Below are positions 10,252 through 17,428 of a stretch of DNA of 64,000 bases, piece by piece; position 1 is the first letter of the stretch, and every line of letters begins with the position of its first letter. Source of the DNA: Neisseriaceae bacterium (lineage in GTDB: Bacteria; Pseudomonadota; Gammaproteobacteria; Burkholderiales; UBA11063); the NCBI GenBank assembly GCA_947446595.1, contig CANFGS010000004.1, forward strand, positions 1 through 64,000, in the 5' to 3' direction. The notes below the pieces were generated by a model that worked only from the letters and a program-made list of their open reading frames with translations, was not told the DNA's origin and made no database searches. Both the position numbers and the translations under genes were made by a program.

Positions 10252-10394
10252 ATCTTTCGGGGCTGGGTGTAATTCCCTACCGGCGGTGATAAAACAGCAA
10301 TGTTTTTAGCCCGTGACCCGCTGTATCATAAATATAGCGGTGGAGTTCAGTGAGAAACTGACGCCGACAGTTAAAGTCTGGATGGGAGAAGGAT
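10252..10394 (+). ncRNA. FMN riboswitch (RFN element)
   Basis: The conserved RFN blocks are all readable in order: ATCTTTCGGGGC at 10252, GGGTGTAATTCCCTACCGGC near 10265, GGCGGTGATAAA, AGCCCGTGACCC, a variable arm, GGTGGAGTTCAGTGAGAAAC near 10340, TGACGCCGACAG and finally TCTGGATGGGAGAAGGAT to 10394. The first and last blocks close the P1 stem (ATCTTTC with GAAGGAT). Binding of FMN would repress ribD and the genes behind it. An AT-rich stem pairing TACCAA (10399-10404) with TTGGTA (10425-10430) follows. It may be part of the expression platform, but it lacks an immediate T-run, so I cannot say whether control is transcriptional or translational. Confidence 0.95.
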
Positions 10395-10529
10395 CTAATA
10401 CCAAAAAATCAATAGATTTCTATATTGGTAATGACTTATCATTTTTGTGATTAATTATTGCTATATTTATGTATATTGTCTATCCCTACCCTACGAAAGC
10501 ATTTATAATTATACTAATTAAAGAATAAA

Positions 10530-11621
10530 ATGCAACATACCGACTATATGAATTTGGCACTACAATTAGCAAAAGCAACTGAGGGACAGACTTCTCCCAA
10601 CCCAAGTGTGGGAGCTGTTTTGGTTAGAAATAATCAGGTTGTCGGGATTGGAAGTCATTTATTTGCTGGTATGGAACACGCCGAAATCTATGCTATTGAT
10701 ATGGCAAAAGCAAATGCCAATGGTGCTACACTATATGTAACACTTGAACCATGTGTCCATCACGGTAAACAAACACCGCCGTGTGCCAAAGATATTATTG
10801 ATGCTGGGATAAAAAGTGTTTATATTGCAACACTTGATTTAAACCCTGAAGTTGCTGGTAATGGTGTTAAAGCACTACTAGATGCTGGGGTTCATGTAGA
10901 AGTTGGGATACTTGAATTTGAAGCTAAACAGCTTAATCAAAAATTCTTTTATTACATTCAAAATAAATTACCTTATTTAACCCTCAAAGCTGGTATTAGC
11001 TTAGATAGTAAGCTTGCTACATATACTACTGAAAGTAAATGGATATCAAATCCTAAGTCTTTGGCAGACTCTTATTATTATCGTCATAATCACGATGCAA
11101 TATTAGTTGGTATTGGTACGGTTTTAATAGATAATCCAAGCCTTACAACAAGAATTGAAGGTGGTGGTAAAAACCCAATACGAGTAGTTTTGGATACTAA
11201 TTTACGTACCCCACTTGAGTCTAACTTGATAACTGATGGCTTAAGTCCTACTTTGATAGTATGTGGTAATGGTGTTAGTGATGAACAAATAGCTAAATTT
11301 GCAAGTTTTTCATTAGTTAAAATCCTAAAAATGCCAACCCCAGAAATAGATTTATTTATTATGCTTAAGAAATTGGCAGAGCTACAGGTAACTTCAATTT
11401 TGGTTGAGGGTGGCAATAAAATTATAAGTAGTTTCTTAGATAAAGGGTTAATTAATCAATTGGTACTATATATAGCCCCAATATTAATTGGTGGAAAAAA
11501 TGCCCCAACATTTTTTGCAGGAACAGGTTTTGCTAAATTGTCAGAAGCATTGAAGTTGGAGTTTGAGCCGGTTGAGTATTTGGATGGTGATATAAAGATA
11601 GTTGCAAATAGAGTTGTTTAG
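10530..11621 (+). CDS. ribD: Bifunctional diaminohydroxyphosphoribosylaminopyrimidine deaminase / reductase
   Basis: Carries out the second and third steps of riboflavin synthesis from GTP. The N-terminal deaminase domain has zinc ligands H50 (in HAE), C75 (in PCVHH) and C85 (in PPCAKD). The C-terminal NADPH-dependent reductase domain starts near residue 147 (LTLKAGISLDSKLA) and includes WISN and VEGGNKIISSFLD. Total 363 residues, normal for the fused form. ATG 10530 follows AAAGAATAAA, a weak ribosome-binding site, 136 bases after the FMN aptamer; a weak site would suit translational control. First gene of the rib cluster. Confidence 0.96.
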   Translation: MQHTDYMNLALQLAKATEGQTSPNPSVGAVLVRNNQVVGIGSHLFAGMEHAEIYAIDMAKANANGATLYVTLEPCVHHGKQTPPCAKDIIDAGIKSVYIATLDLNPEVAGNGVKALLDAGVHVEVGILEFEAKQLNQKFFYYIQNKLPYLTLKAGISLDSKLATYTTESKWISNPKSLADSYYYRHNHDAILVGIGTVLIDNPSLTTRIEGGGKNPIRVVLDTNLRTPLESNLITDGLSPTLIVCGNGVSDEQIAKFASFSLVKILKMPTPEIDLFIMLKKLAELQVTSILVEGGNKIISSFLDKGLINQLVLYIAPILIGGKNAPTFFAGTGFAKLSEALKLEFEPVEYLDGDIKIVANRVV

Positions 11622-11695
11622 TGCAAGAGCATGGATCCCATCCTTCGATGGGATGACTTTTTTGTCATTCCAGCGCAGGCTGGAATCCATGCCCT
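11621..11695. repeat. Palindromic intergenic repeat cluster 1 (two short hairpin modules)
   Basis: Lies between ribD and ribE. One module is GGATCCCATC-CTTC-GATGGGATGAC (stem CCCATC/GATGGG). The second is inverted, with a TTCCAGC/GCTGGAA stem. The outer arms read AGAGCATGGATCC and ATCCATGCCCT and pair with each other, so the whole cluster could form one large cruciform. The first 37 bases are identical to the start of cluster 5 near 46106, suggesting a recent copy. Confidence 0.85.
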
Positions 11696-11736
11696 AAAAA
11701 TGTTATATTGAGAAATTTTTTTAAAGAAGAGACTAT

Positions 11737-12327
11737 ATGTTTACTGGAATAATTGAAGAAATCGGACATATTAAAAAAATTGCTACTAAAAATCAAGCAA
11801 TGGAATTATCAATTGGTGCAACCAAAATCTTAGAAGATGTTAAATTAGGGGATAGCATTGCAATTAATGGGGTATGTTTGACAGTTACTGACTTTAGTAA
11901 AGACTCTTTTAGTGTTGATGTTATGCCAGAGACATTTCGGGCAACTTCTATGGCAACTCTCTCAGTTGGTTCGCCATTAAATTTGGAACGTGCACTTGCT
12001 ATTGGCGATAGACTTGGTGGACATTTTGTAACTGGACATGTCGATGGTGTTGCAAAGATTACTCAGATTATGCCTATTGATAATGCTGTTAATTATACAT
12101 TAGAAATGGATAGTGAATTAATTAAACACTGTATTTTTAGAGGCTCAATAGCAGTTGATGGAATAAGTTTAACTATTTTTGGTGTCACTGATAATAATAT
12201 ACAGCTATCGCTTATCCCACACACGGTTAGTCATACTATCTTGGGTAGTAAAAAGGTAGGCGAAAAAGTTAATATTGAGTGTGATATGTTAAGTAAACAC
12301 GTTGCAAACATTATAGATAAAAAATAA
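11737..12327 (+). CDS. ribE: Riboflavin synthase, alpha chain
   Basis: Dismutates two 6,7-dimethyl-8-ribityllumazine molecules to riboflavin, the last step of the pathway. It consists of two lumazine-binding barrel repeats: repeat one begins MFTGIIEEIG and contains IAINGVCLTV, and repeat two has GHFVTGHVDG and IAVDGISLTI. 196 residues, slightly under the usual 200-215. AAGAAGA before the ATG serves as ribosome-binding site. The gap of 115 bases to ribD is filled by a hairpin repeat, but the common orientation and pathway still suggest one riboswitch-controlled unit. Called ribC in some species. Confidence 0.95.
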   Translation: MFTGIIEEIGHIKKIATKNQAMELSIGATKILEDVKLGDSIAINGVCLTVTDFSKDSFSVDVMPETFRATSMATLSVGSPLNLERALAIGDRLGGHFVTGHVDGVAKITQIMPIDNAVNYTLEMDSELIKHCIFRGSIAVDGISLTIFGVTDNNIQLSLIPHTVSHTILGSKKVGEKVNIECDMLSKHVANIIDKK

Positions 12328-12329
12328 TT

Positions 12330-12425
12330 AGAGCATGAGTCCCAAATTCGTATCGAGGCAGCATTATGTTCTTGTTTGGGATGACTTTTCTTCCGTCATC
12401 CCAGCGGAGGCTGGGAACCATGTAC
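12330..12425. repeat. Palindromic intergenic repeat cluster 2 (one long and one short module)
   Basis: Fills the ribE-ribBA gap. The long module occupies 12341-12385 on the plus strand: stem CCCAAA/TTTGGG, loop with the conserved CAGCA core, then ATGAC. A short inverted module follows at about 12396-12415, with stem CCCAGC/GCTGGG. The outer arm GAGCATGAGTCCC is one substitution set away from the usual GAGCATGGATCCC. Confidence 0.85.
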
Positions 12426-12469
12426 TTGCACTAATTATTCACTAGCAGATTTTTGATTTAAAGGTAAAT

Positions 12470-13669
12470 ATGAAAAATACATTTGATACTATAGCTGATG
12501 CAATTAATGACCTTAAACAAGGTAAAATTGTTATTGTATGCGACGATGAGAATCGCGAAAATGAAGGTGATTTTGTCGCTTTAGCAGAATTTGCTACACC
12601 AGAAGTTGTTAATTTTATGATTACTCATGGGCGTGGGCTAGTTTGTATGCCAGTTTCGGTAGAATATGCAGAAAAACTTAATCTAACGCCCATGGTTAAT
12701 AAAAATACTGATAATCTAAATACTGCTTTTACTATTAGTGTTGATCATATTACTAATTCTACTGGAATTAGTGCATTTGATCGTGCAACTACTATTACTA
12801 AAATAATTGATCCCAAAAGTGCAATAAATGATTTTAGACGGCCAGGACATATATTTCCTCTAGTTGCGATAAAAAATGGAGTTCTTGGTCGCTTGGGGCA
12901 TACTGAAGCAACCGTTGATTTAGCAAGGATGTGTGATTCAAAACCAGCGGGAATAATATGTGAAATTATGAATACTGACGGAACTATGGCACGAGTTAAT
13001 GATTTATTTAAGATAGCAACTAGATTTGATTTAAAGATTATTACTATTAAAGATCTAGTTCTTTATCGTAAAAATGTAGAAAAATTGATTAAACGTGAAG
13101 CTGTTGCTGAACTTCCAACTCAAATTGGTAAATTTGATATCTATGGGTATTCAAATACTTTTGATGATAAAGAGCATCTTGCAATTGTAAAAGGTGATTT
13201 AAAATATAGTGATAAAATACCACTAGTAAGAATTCATTCTGAATGCCTAACGGGAGATGTATTTCATTCCTTACGCTGTGATTGTGGAGAGCAGTTAAAT
13301 AAAGCGCTCACCACGATTGAAAAAGAGGGTGTTGGGGTGGTTATTTATCTACGTCAAGAAGGGCGTGGGATTGGGCTAATAAACAAAATTAAAGCTTATA
13401 AATTGCAACAAGAAGGTCTAGATACTGTTGAAGCAAATTTAAAGCTTGGATTTCCTGATGATATGAGAGAATATCTTATTGCAGCACAAATCCTTCGTGA
13501 TTTGGATTGTACTGAAATTCGCGTAATTACCAATAATCCAGAGAAAATTAAAGAGCTTGAAAGTTATGGTATTAAAGTAAGTGGAAGAGTTGTTTTGGAA
13601 AGTACCCGTTACCCTGAAAATACGCGGTATCTTGATACAAAAGTAGAAAAATTTGGACATTTTTTATAG
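12470..13669 (+). CDS. ribBA: Bifunctional DHBP synthase / GTP cyclohydrolase II
   Basis: Makes both riboflavin precursors: 3,4-dihydroxy-2-butanone 4-phosphate from ribulose 5-phosphate (residues 1 to about 200) and the pyrimidine from GTP (about 205-399). Domain one shows [11 protein letters not shown] with the acidic metal site, then RRPGHIFPL and GHTEATVDL. Domain two has zinc cysteines C259, C270 and C272 ([16 protein letters not shown]), then [13 protein letters not shown] and DTVEAN. Many proteobacterial RibBA proteins have a degenerate C-terminal half; here the cyclohydrolase residues look intact. AAGGTAA precedes the ATG. It is followed by ribH after 11 bases. Confidence 0.95.
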   Translation: MKNTFDTIADAINDLKQGKIVIVCDDENRENEGDFVALAEFATPEVVNFMITHGRGLVCMPVSVEYAEKLNLTPMVNKNTDNLNTAFTISVDHITNSTGISAFDRATTITKIIDPKSAINDFRRPGHIFPLVAIKNGVLGRLGHTEATVDLARMCDSKPAGIICEIMNTDGTMARVNDLFKIATRFDLKIITIKDLVLYRKNVEKLIKREAVAELPTQIGKFDIYGYSNTFDDKEHLAIVKGDLKYSDKIPLVRIHSECLTGDVFHSLRCDCGEQLNKALTTIEKEGVGVVIYLRQEGRGIGLINKIKAYKLQQEGLDTVEANLKLGFPDDMREYLIAAQILRDLDCTEIRVITNNPEKIKELESYGIKVSGRVVLESTRYPENTRYLDTKVEKFGHFL

Positions 13670-13680
13670 GAAGAACAAAA

Positions 13681-14133
13681 ATGGTATATGAAGGTAAATT
13701 AAATGGCGAAGGGCTTAAAATAGCTGTAGTAGTTGCTAGATTTAATGAGTTTATTACATCAAAACTACTATCAGGCTGTGATGGTGCACTTCGTCAACAC
13801 GGAGTAACTGATACTGATATTATATGGGTTCCTGGAGCATTTGAGATTCCTCTAGTAGCTAAAAAACTAGCTAAAAGCAGTAAATATAATGCAATCGTGG
13901 CACTAGGTGCGGTTATTAGGGGTTCTACTACGCATTATGACTATGTATGTAATGAAACAGCCAAAGGTATTTCTAATGTGAGTCAAACACATGAAATACC
14001 AGTGATTTTCGGAGTATTAACTACTGAAAATATCGAACAAGCTATTGAGAGAGCTGGTACCAAAGCCGGTAATAAGGGTGCAGATGCCGCAATTTGTGCA
14101 ATAGAGATGGCGAATTTACTTAAATTAATATAA
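13681..14133 (+). CDS. ribH: 6,7-dimethyl-8-ribityllumazine synthase
   Basis: Condenses the RibA/RibD product with dihydroxybutanone phosphate to lumazine, the substrate of RibE, and usually forms icosahedral or decameric shells. RFNEFIT, the GAFEIPLVA substrate loop and [17 protein letters not shown] with the catalytic His are the family signature. 150 residues is standard. A ribosome-binding site (AGGAAGA) precedes the ATG. It is the last rib gene, so the cluster holds the full set of named enzymes from GTP and ribulose 5-phosphate to riboflavin, apart from the phosphatase. Confidence 0.96.
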   Translation: MVYEGKLNGEGLKIAVVVARFNEFITSKLLSGCDGALRQHGVTDTDIIWVPGAFEIPLVAKKLAKSSKYNAIVALGAVIRGSTTHYDYVCNETAKGISNVSQTHEIPVIFGVLTTENIEQAIERAGTKAGNKGADAAICAIEMANLLKLI

Positions 14134-14155
14134 CTATGAGGCTTGGTCTTTGTTA

Positions 14156-14345
14156 GGGCATGGATCCCAGCCTGCGCTGGGATGACGGGGAAAATGCTGG
14201 GATGACGGGGAAATGCTTTGATGACGTAAAAAAGCGCTGAGATGACTAATCAATAGTATGTTTTTGTTGAAGATGACGTTTTTCCTGTCATCCCAAACAT
14301 GAACTATTTGCTGTTTCAATACGAGTTTGGGATCCATGCTCTTGT
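14156..14345. repeat. Palindromic intergenic repeat cluster 3 with a short tandem expansion
   Basis: Between ribH and fmt. It opens with a short module (GGATCCCAGC-CTGC-GCTGGGATGACG, about 14162-14187). The right arm is then repeated in tandem: units starting GCTGGGATGACGGGG at 14176 and 14196 (20 and 19 bases), a diverged one at 14215 and a remnant near 14234. A long module on the minus strand (14287-14331) with the conserved loop core closes the cluster and ends in GGGATCCATGCTCTTG. It may also terminate rib transcription. Confidence 0.85.
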
Positions 14346-14379
14346 TCTAACTTTATAATTATTTTATTTGGACGAGAAT

Positions 14380-15324
14380 ATGTCAAAAGATTTGAAAATT
14401 GTTTTTGCTGGTACTCCAGAAATTGCAACTACTGTATTATCTATACTTTTAGAGCAGAAGTTTAAGATTGATCTGGTACTAACTAAGGTAGACCGCCCAA
14501 GTGGACGGGGACAGAAAATTACTATGTCTAGAGTTAAAGAATTGGCAATTGAACATAAGATTCAAGTATTACAGCCAATTTCTTTTAAAAGTGATACTTT
14601 AGCTATAGAAACTATTCGTAAACTTAAGCCTGATGTATTGATAGTTGTTGCTTATGGTCTTATTATTCCAGAAGAGTTACTTAGTATCCCAAAGTATGGC
14701 TGTGTTAACATTCATGTATCATTATTGCCAAAATATCGTGGAGCTGCACCAATTCAAAGAGCTATCTTAGAGGGGGACGAGACTACCGGGGTTACTATTA
14801 TGCAAATGGATAGTGGGCTTGATACTGGGGGTATATTACTTCAAGAAGAAATAGAGATTTGTAATACTGATACCTCAGGTAGGTTACATGATAAATTAGC
14901 TATTCTAGGTGGTAAAATGATTATTAACTACCTAAACAATATTAATGATATTAGGGTAACTCCTCAAAATAATAGTAGTGCAAGCTATGCCCATAAGATA
15001 GAAAAGTCAGAGGCATTGCTTAATTGGAGTTTGGATGCACAAGTGTTAGATAGAAATATTAGGGGTTATAATCCGCATCCAGGGTGTTTCACTTACCTGG
15101 ATGGAAAATTAGTCAAAATATGGCAGGCAGAAGTCACTAATATGGGTAGTAACAAAACAGAAGGTACAATAATTAAAAGTGACAAAAATGGTATAGCGGT
15201 TACTTGTGCTAATGGGAGTGTGATTTTAATAAAAGAATTGCAGGATTCCGGAAAACTTCGGCAGCCAGTATCCCAATATATTCAAGGGCATACTGGTTTG
15301 GAAGGTAAAATATTTGGTGTTTGA
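14380..15324 (+). CDS. fmt: Methionyl-tRNA formyltransferase
   Basis: Formylates the initiator methionyl-tRNA using 10-formyltetrahydrofolate. The N-terminal Rossmann catalytic domain has VFAGTPEIA, the formyl-folate motif NIHVSLLPKYRGAAPIQ with catalytic Asn/His, and the Asp in MDSGLDTGGIL. The C-terminal OB-fold domain that binds tRNA begins near residue 205. 314 residues is normal. The frame opens at a TTG at 14368, but ATG 14380 fits the family and the GGACGAGA ribosome-binding site. The usual partner def (peptide deformylase) is not adjacent, which is less common. Confidence 0.95.
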   Translation: MSKDLKIVFAGTPEIATTVLSILLEQKFKIDLVLTKVDRPSGRGQKITMSRVKELAIEHKIQVLQPISFKSDTLAIETIRKLKPDVLIVVAYGLIIPEELLSIPKYGCVNIHVSLLPKYRGAAPIQRAILEGDETTGVTIMQMDSGLDTGGILLQEEIEICNTDTSGRLHDKLAILGGKMIINYLNNINDIRVTPQNNSSASYAHKIEKSEALLNWSLDAQVLDRNIRGYNPHPGCFTYLDGKLVKIWQAEVTNMGSNKTEGTIIKSDKNGIAVTCANGSVILIKELQDSGKLRQPVSQYIQGHTGLEGKIFGV

Positions 15325-15337
15325 AAGCTTAATGTAT

Positions 15338-15343
15338 TATAAT
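15338..15343 (+). promoter_or_regulatory. Likely -10 element before the secreted protein gene
   Basis: TATAAT at 15338-15343, with TTGGTG 18 bases upstream as a possible -35 inside the end of fmt. Leader of about 47 bases to the ATG at 15397. Confidence 0.35.
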
Positions 15344-15396
15344 AACGTTACATCTGTTAATTATTAAAGTCATAGCATAATAGAAAGGTTACTAAT

Positions 15397-15927
15397 ATGA
15401 AAGCAGCTTTTACGAATAGTACGTCATTGTTTAAAAAAATTATTTTAGTTTTGGCGTTTTTTGCATCAAGTCAAGCTTTTGCGGAGCGTATATTTACAGT
15501 TTGTTATCACAACTTATCTTCTACTCCTGTGGAGTATATTAATGATGGTGTTAGCCATAAATGGAAAAGTCGTGGTGAATTAGTTGGTACTGGTTTAGTT
15601 GCTGCTAAGGAAACTAAATGCTTTAAAAATATTAAAGATGAAACTATATTTTCTACAGATTATATTACATTTACTTTGGGTAAAAATGAAGGCGATCAAA
15701 CTTACACACGTTTCGTTGGTATAGTGGATGGTGCAATGACTAAACCTTATGTATTTGCTCAAGATGCTGTAGATACTAATACAGGTAAATTAGCTGATAA
15801 TGTGCGTACTGGTAAAGACTCTTATGAATTACACATCTTCATTAAAAATGATGGTAGCTTTGTATATTCTAATAGTAAAGATTTTAGTCAAACTGATGCG
15901 TATATCACGCCACGTAAGTTTAAGTAA
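15397..15927 (+). CDS. Secreted protein of unknown function
   Basis: I do not recognise this 176-residue protein. It has a clear Sec signal peptide: a charged start with KK at 13-14, a hydrophobic core IILVLAFFA, and a likely cleavage after Ala29 (SQAFA|ER). The mature part of about 147 residues has two cysteines (VCYHN near residue 36 and KCFKN near 74) that could form a disulfide. It is probably a small beta-rich periplasmic or exported protein. A good ribosome-binding site (GAAAGG) precedes the ATG. Two bases separate it from the BON lipoprotein gene, so both are likely envelope proteins made together. Confidence 0.7.
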   Translation: MKAAFTNSTSLFKKIILVLAFFASSQAFAERIFTVCYHNLSSTPVEYINDGVSHKWKSRGELVGTGLVAAKETKCFKNIKDETIFSTDYITFTLGKNEGDQTYTRFVGIVDGAMTKPYVFAQDAVDTNTGKLADNVRTGKDSYELHIFIKNDGSFVYSNSKDFSQTDAYITPRKFK

Positions 15928-15929
15928 TT

Positions 15930-16508
15930 ATGCTAATTAAAAGAATTTTAATATTATCCAGCTTATCTTGGGTTATGAGTAGTTGTGCTGTAATCGCAGT
16001 TGGTGCTGTTGCAGGAGTCGCTGGTACTACTGCAGTTGTCGCTACTGATCCAAGAACTGCTGGTTCGGTAGTTGAAGACAATACTATCGAGGTAAAATTA
16101 AAGCACCAGTATTCAGGGTATGCTAATTCTAATATCTATGCTAACAGTTATAACGGTTATGTATTACTAACAGGTCAAATACCTGATGCTAATACCCGTG
16201 AAAGTGCTTTATTTGCTGCAAAAGTAACTCCTGGGGTAAAGCAAATCTATAATTATTTAGAAACTCGACTACCACAGTCATTTACTGGAACTACCACTGA
16301 TACATACACTACAACACAAGTACGAGCTAAGATATTGCAACTAAAAGATATTGATAGTAATAGTATTAAAGTTGTAACGACTAATGATGTAGTATATCTT
16401 TTAGGGATAGTAACAGAATCTCAAGCTAGTCAAATTAGTAGTGCGGCTTCAAGTATAGGTGGAGTTAAAAAGGTTGTTACCCTATTTCAGTATGTCACAT
16501 CTAAATAG
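15930..16508 (+). CDS. BON-domain outer-membrane lipoprotein (DolP/YraP-like)
   Basis: A 192-residue lipoprotein: short N-terminal signal ending in a lipobox-like M16-S17-S18-C19, so Cys19 would be lipidated. Position 16 is usually Leu, a mild deviation. Two BON (phospholipid-binding) domains follow: roughly residues 45-115 (YNGYVLLTGQIPD ... PGVKQIYNYLE) and 120-190 (DVVYLLGIVTESQA ... GGVKKVVTLFQYV). This is the DolP architecture; DolP sits in the outer membrane and supports its integrity. Co-transcribed with the preceding secreted protein. Its 3' end overlaps apaH, which runs the other way, by 8 bases. Confidence 0.82.
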   Translation: MLIKRILILSSLSWVMSSCAVIAVGAVAGVAGTTAVVATDPRTAGSVVEDNTIEVKLKHQYSGYANSNIYANSYNGYVLLTGQIPDANTRESALFAAKVTPGVKQIYNYLETRLPQSFTGTTTDTYTTTQVRAKILQLKDIDSNSIKVVTTNDVVYLLGIVTESQASQISSAASSIGGVKKVVTLFQYVTSK

Positions 16509-17304
16509 CTGATACTTGTGCAATTTCAAAAGTATCAATATCTATTGCAGTTAATTTACGCCCCCAGACACATCCAGTGTCTAGGGAAATAAATTTCTCA
16601 CTATGAAAAAACCCAAGTGCAGCCCAATGACCAAATAAGATTTTCTTATTAACTGATGGGTGCATGTCTACTTTAAACCAAGGAGTTAGATTGCCTGGAT
16701 GGTTGAATACCTCTCCTTTAAACTTATAATCAATGGCATGTGTTTTAGTATTAATAAATCTCATTCGAGTTGATACATTTATCATAAAACGCATTTGTTT
16801 GATTTGACTGAGATCCTCATTCCAGATGTTAGGTTTATTACCATAGATATTTTTTATAAATTGATCGTAGCTATCAGATTTCAGATTTTCTGATATTAAA
16901 TTACTAAGCTTAGTTATTTTATCAAGGCTCAAATCAGGGTGTAATCCAGCATGAACAAGAATATATTCAGAATCTTGAAATATAAGCGGACAATTACGCA
17001 GATATCCTATTAATTTGCTACTATCTTCGGCATTTAATATATTACTTATAGTATCATCAGATACTGCTTCAATTATTTTGGCATACCTAGCTAATAAATA
17101 AATATCGTGATTACCTAGAACGCTTACGATACTACCTTGATGCTGATATACATAACGTAGTACATCTAGTGAATTTGGGCCACGATTGACCAAGTCACCT
17201 ACTAAATATAGCGTGTCTCTCCCCGGGGTAAACCCTATTTTTGATAATAAATCCATAAACTCATTATAACAGCCTTGGATATCACCAATTGCAAATCTTG
17301 ACAT
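16501..17304 (-). CDS. apaH: Symmetrical bis(5'-nucleosyl)-tetraphosphatase
   Basis: Hydrolyses diadenosine tetraphosphate to two ADP and removes Np4 caps from RNA. The metallophosphatase motifs are clear: FAIGDIQGCYNEF (D8), VGDLVNRGP around 36-44, GNHDIYLL around 64-71 and a HAGLHP motif near 118. 267 residues is standard. It is convergent with the BON lipoprotein gene and divergent from rep, so its promoter lies in the 17305-17428 gap. In E. coli apaH sits with rsmA (ksgA); here rsmA is 33 kb away. Confidence 0.93.
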   Translation of the reverse strand: MSRFAIGDIQGCYNEFMDLLSKIGFTPGRDTLYLVGDLVNRGPNSLDVLRYVYQHQGSIVSVLGNHDIYLLARYAKIIEAVSDDTISNILNAEDSSKLIGYLRNCPLIFQDSEYILVHAGLHPDLSLDKITKLSNLISENLKSDSYDQFIKNIYGNKPNIWNEDLSQIKQMRFMINVSTRMRFINTKTHAIDYKFKGEVFNHPGNLTPWFKVDMHPSVNKKILFGHWAALGFFHSEKFISLDTGCVWGRKLTAIDIDTFEIAQVSAI

Positions 17305-17428
17305 ATAATATACCTAATATATTTTCTACTTATTATCCAGTCTTCGCGTACAATTATGTTCTTAATAAATTATTTTAACATATAACGTTAAAAGAAATTA
17401 AATCTCTCTTGAATTTTTGAAAAACCAT

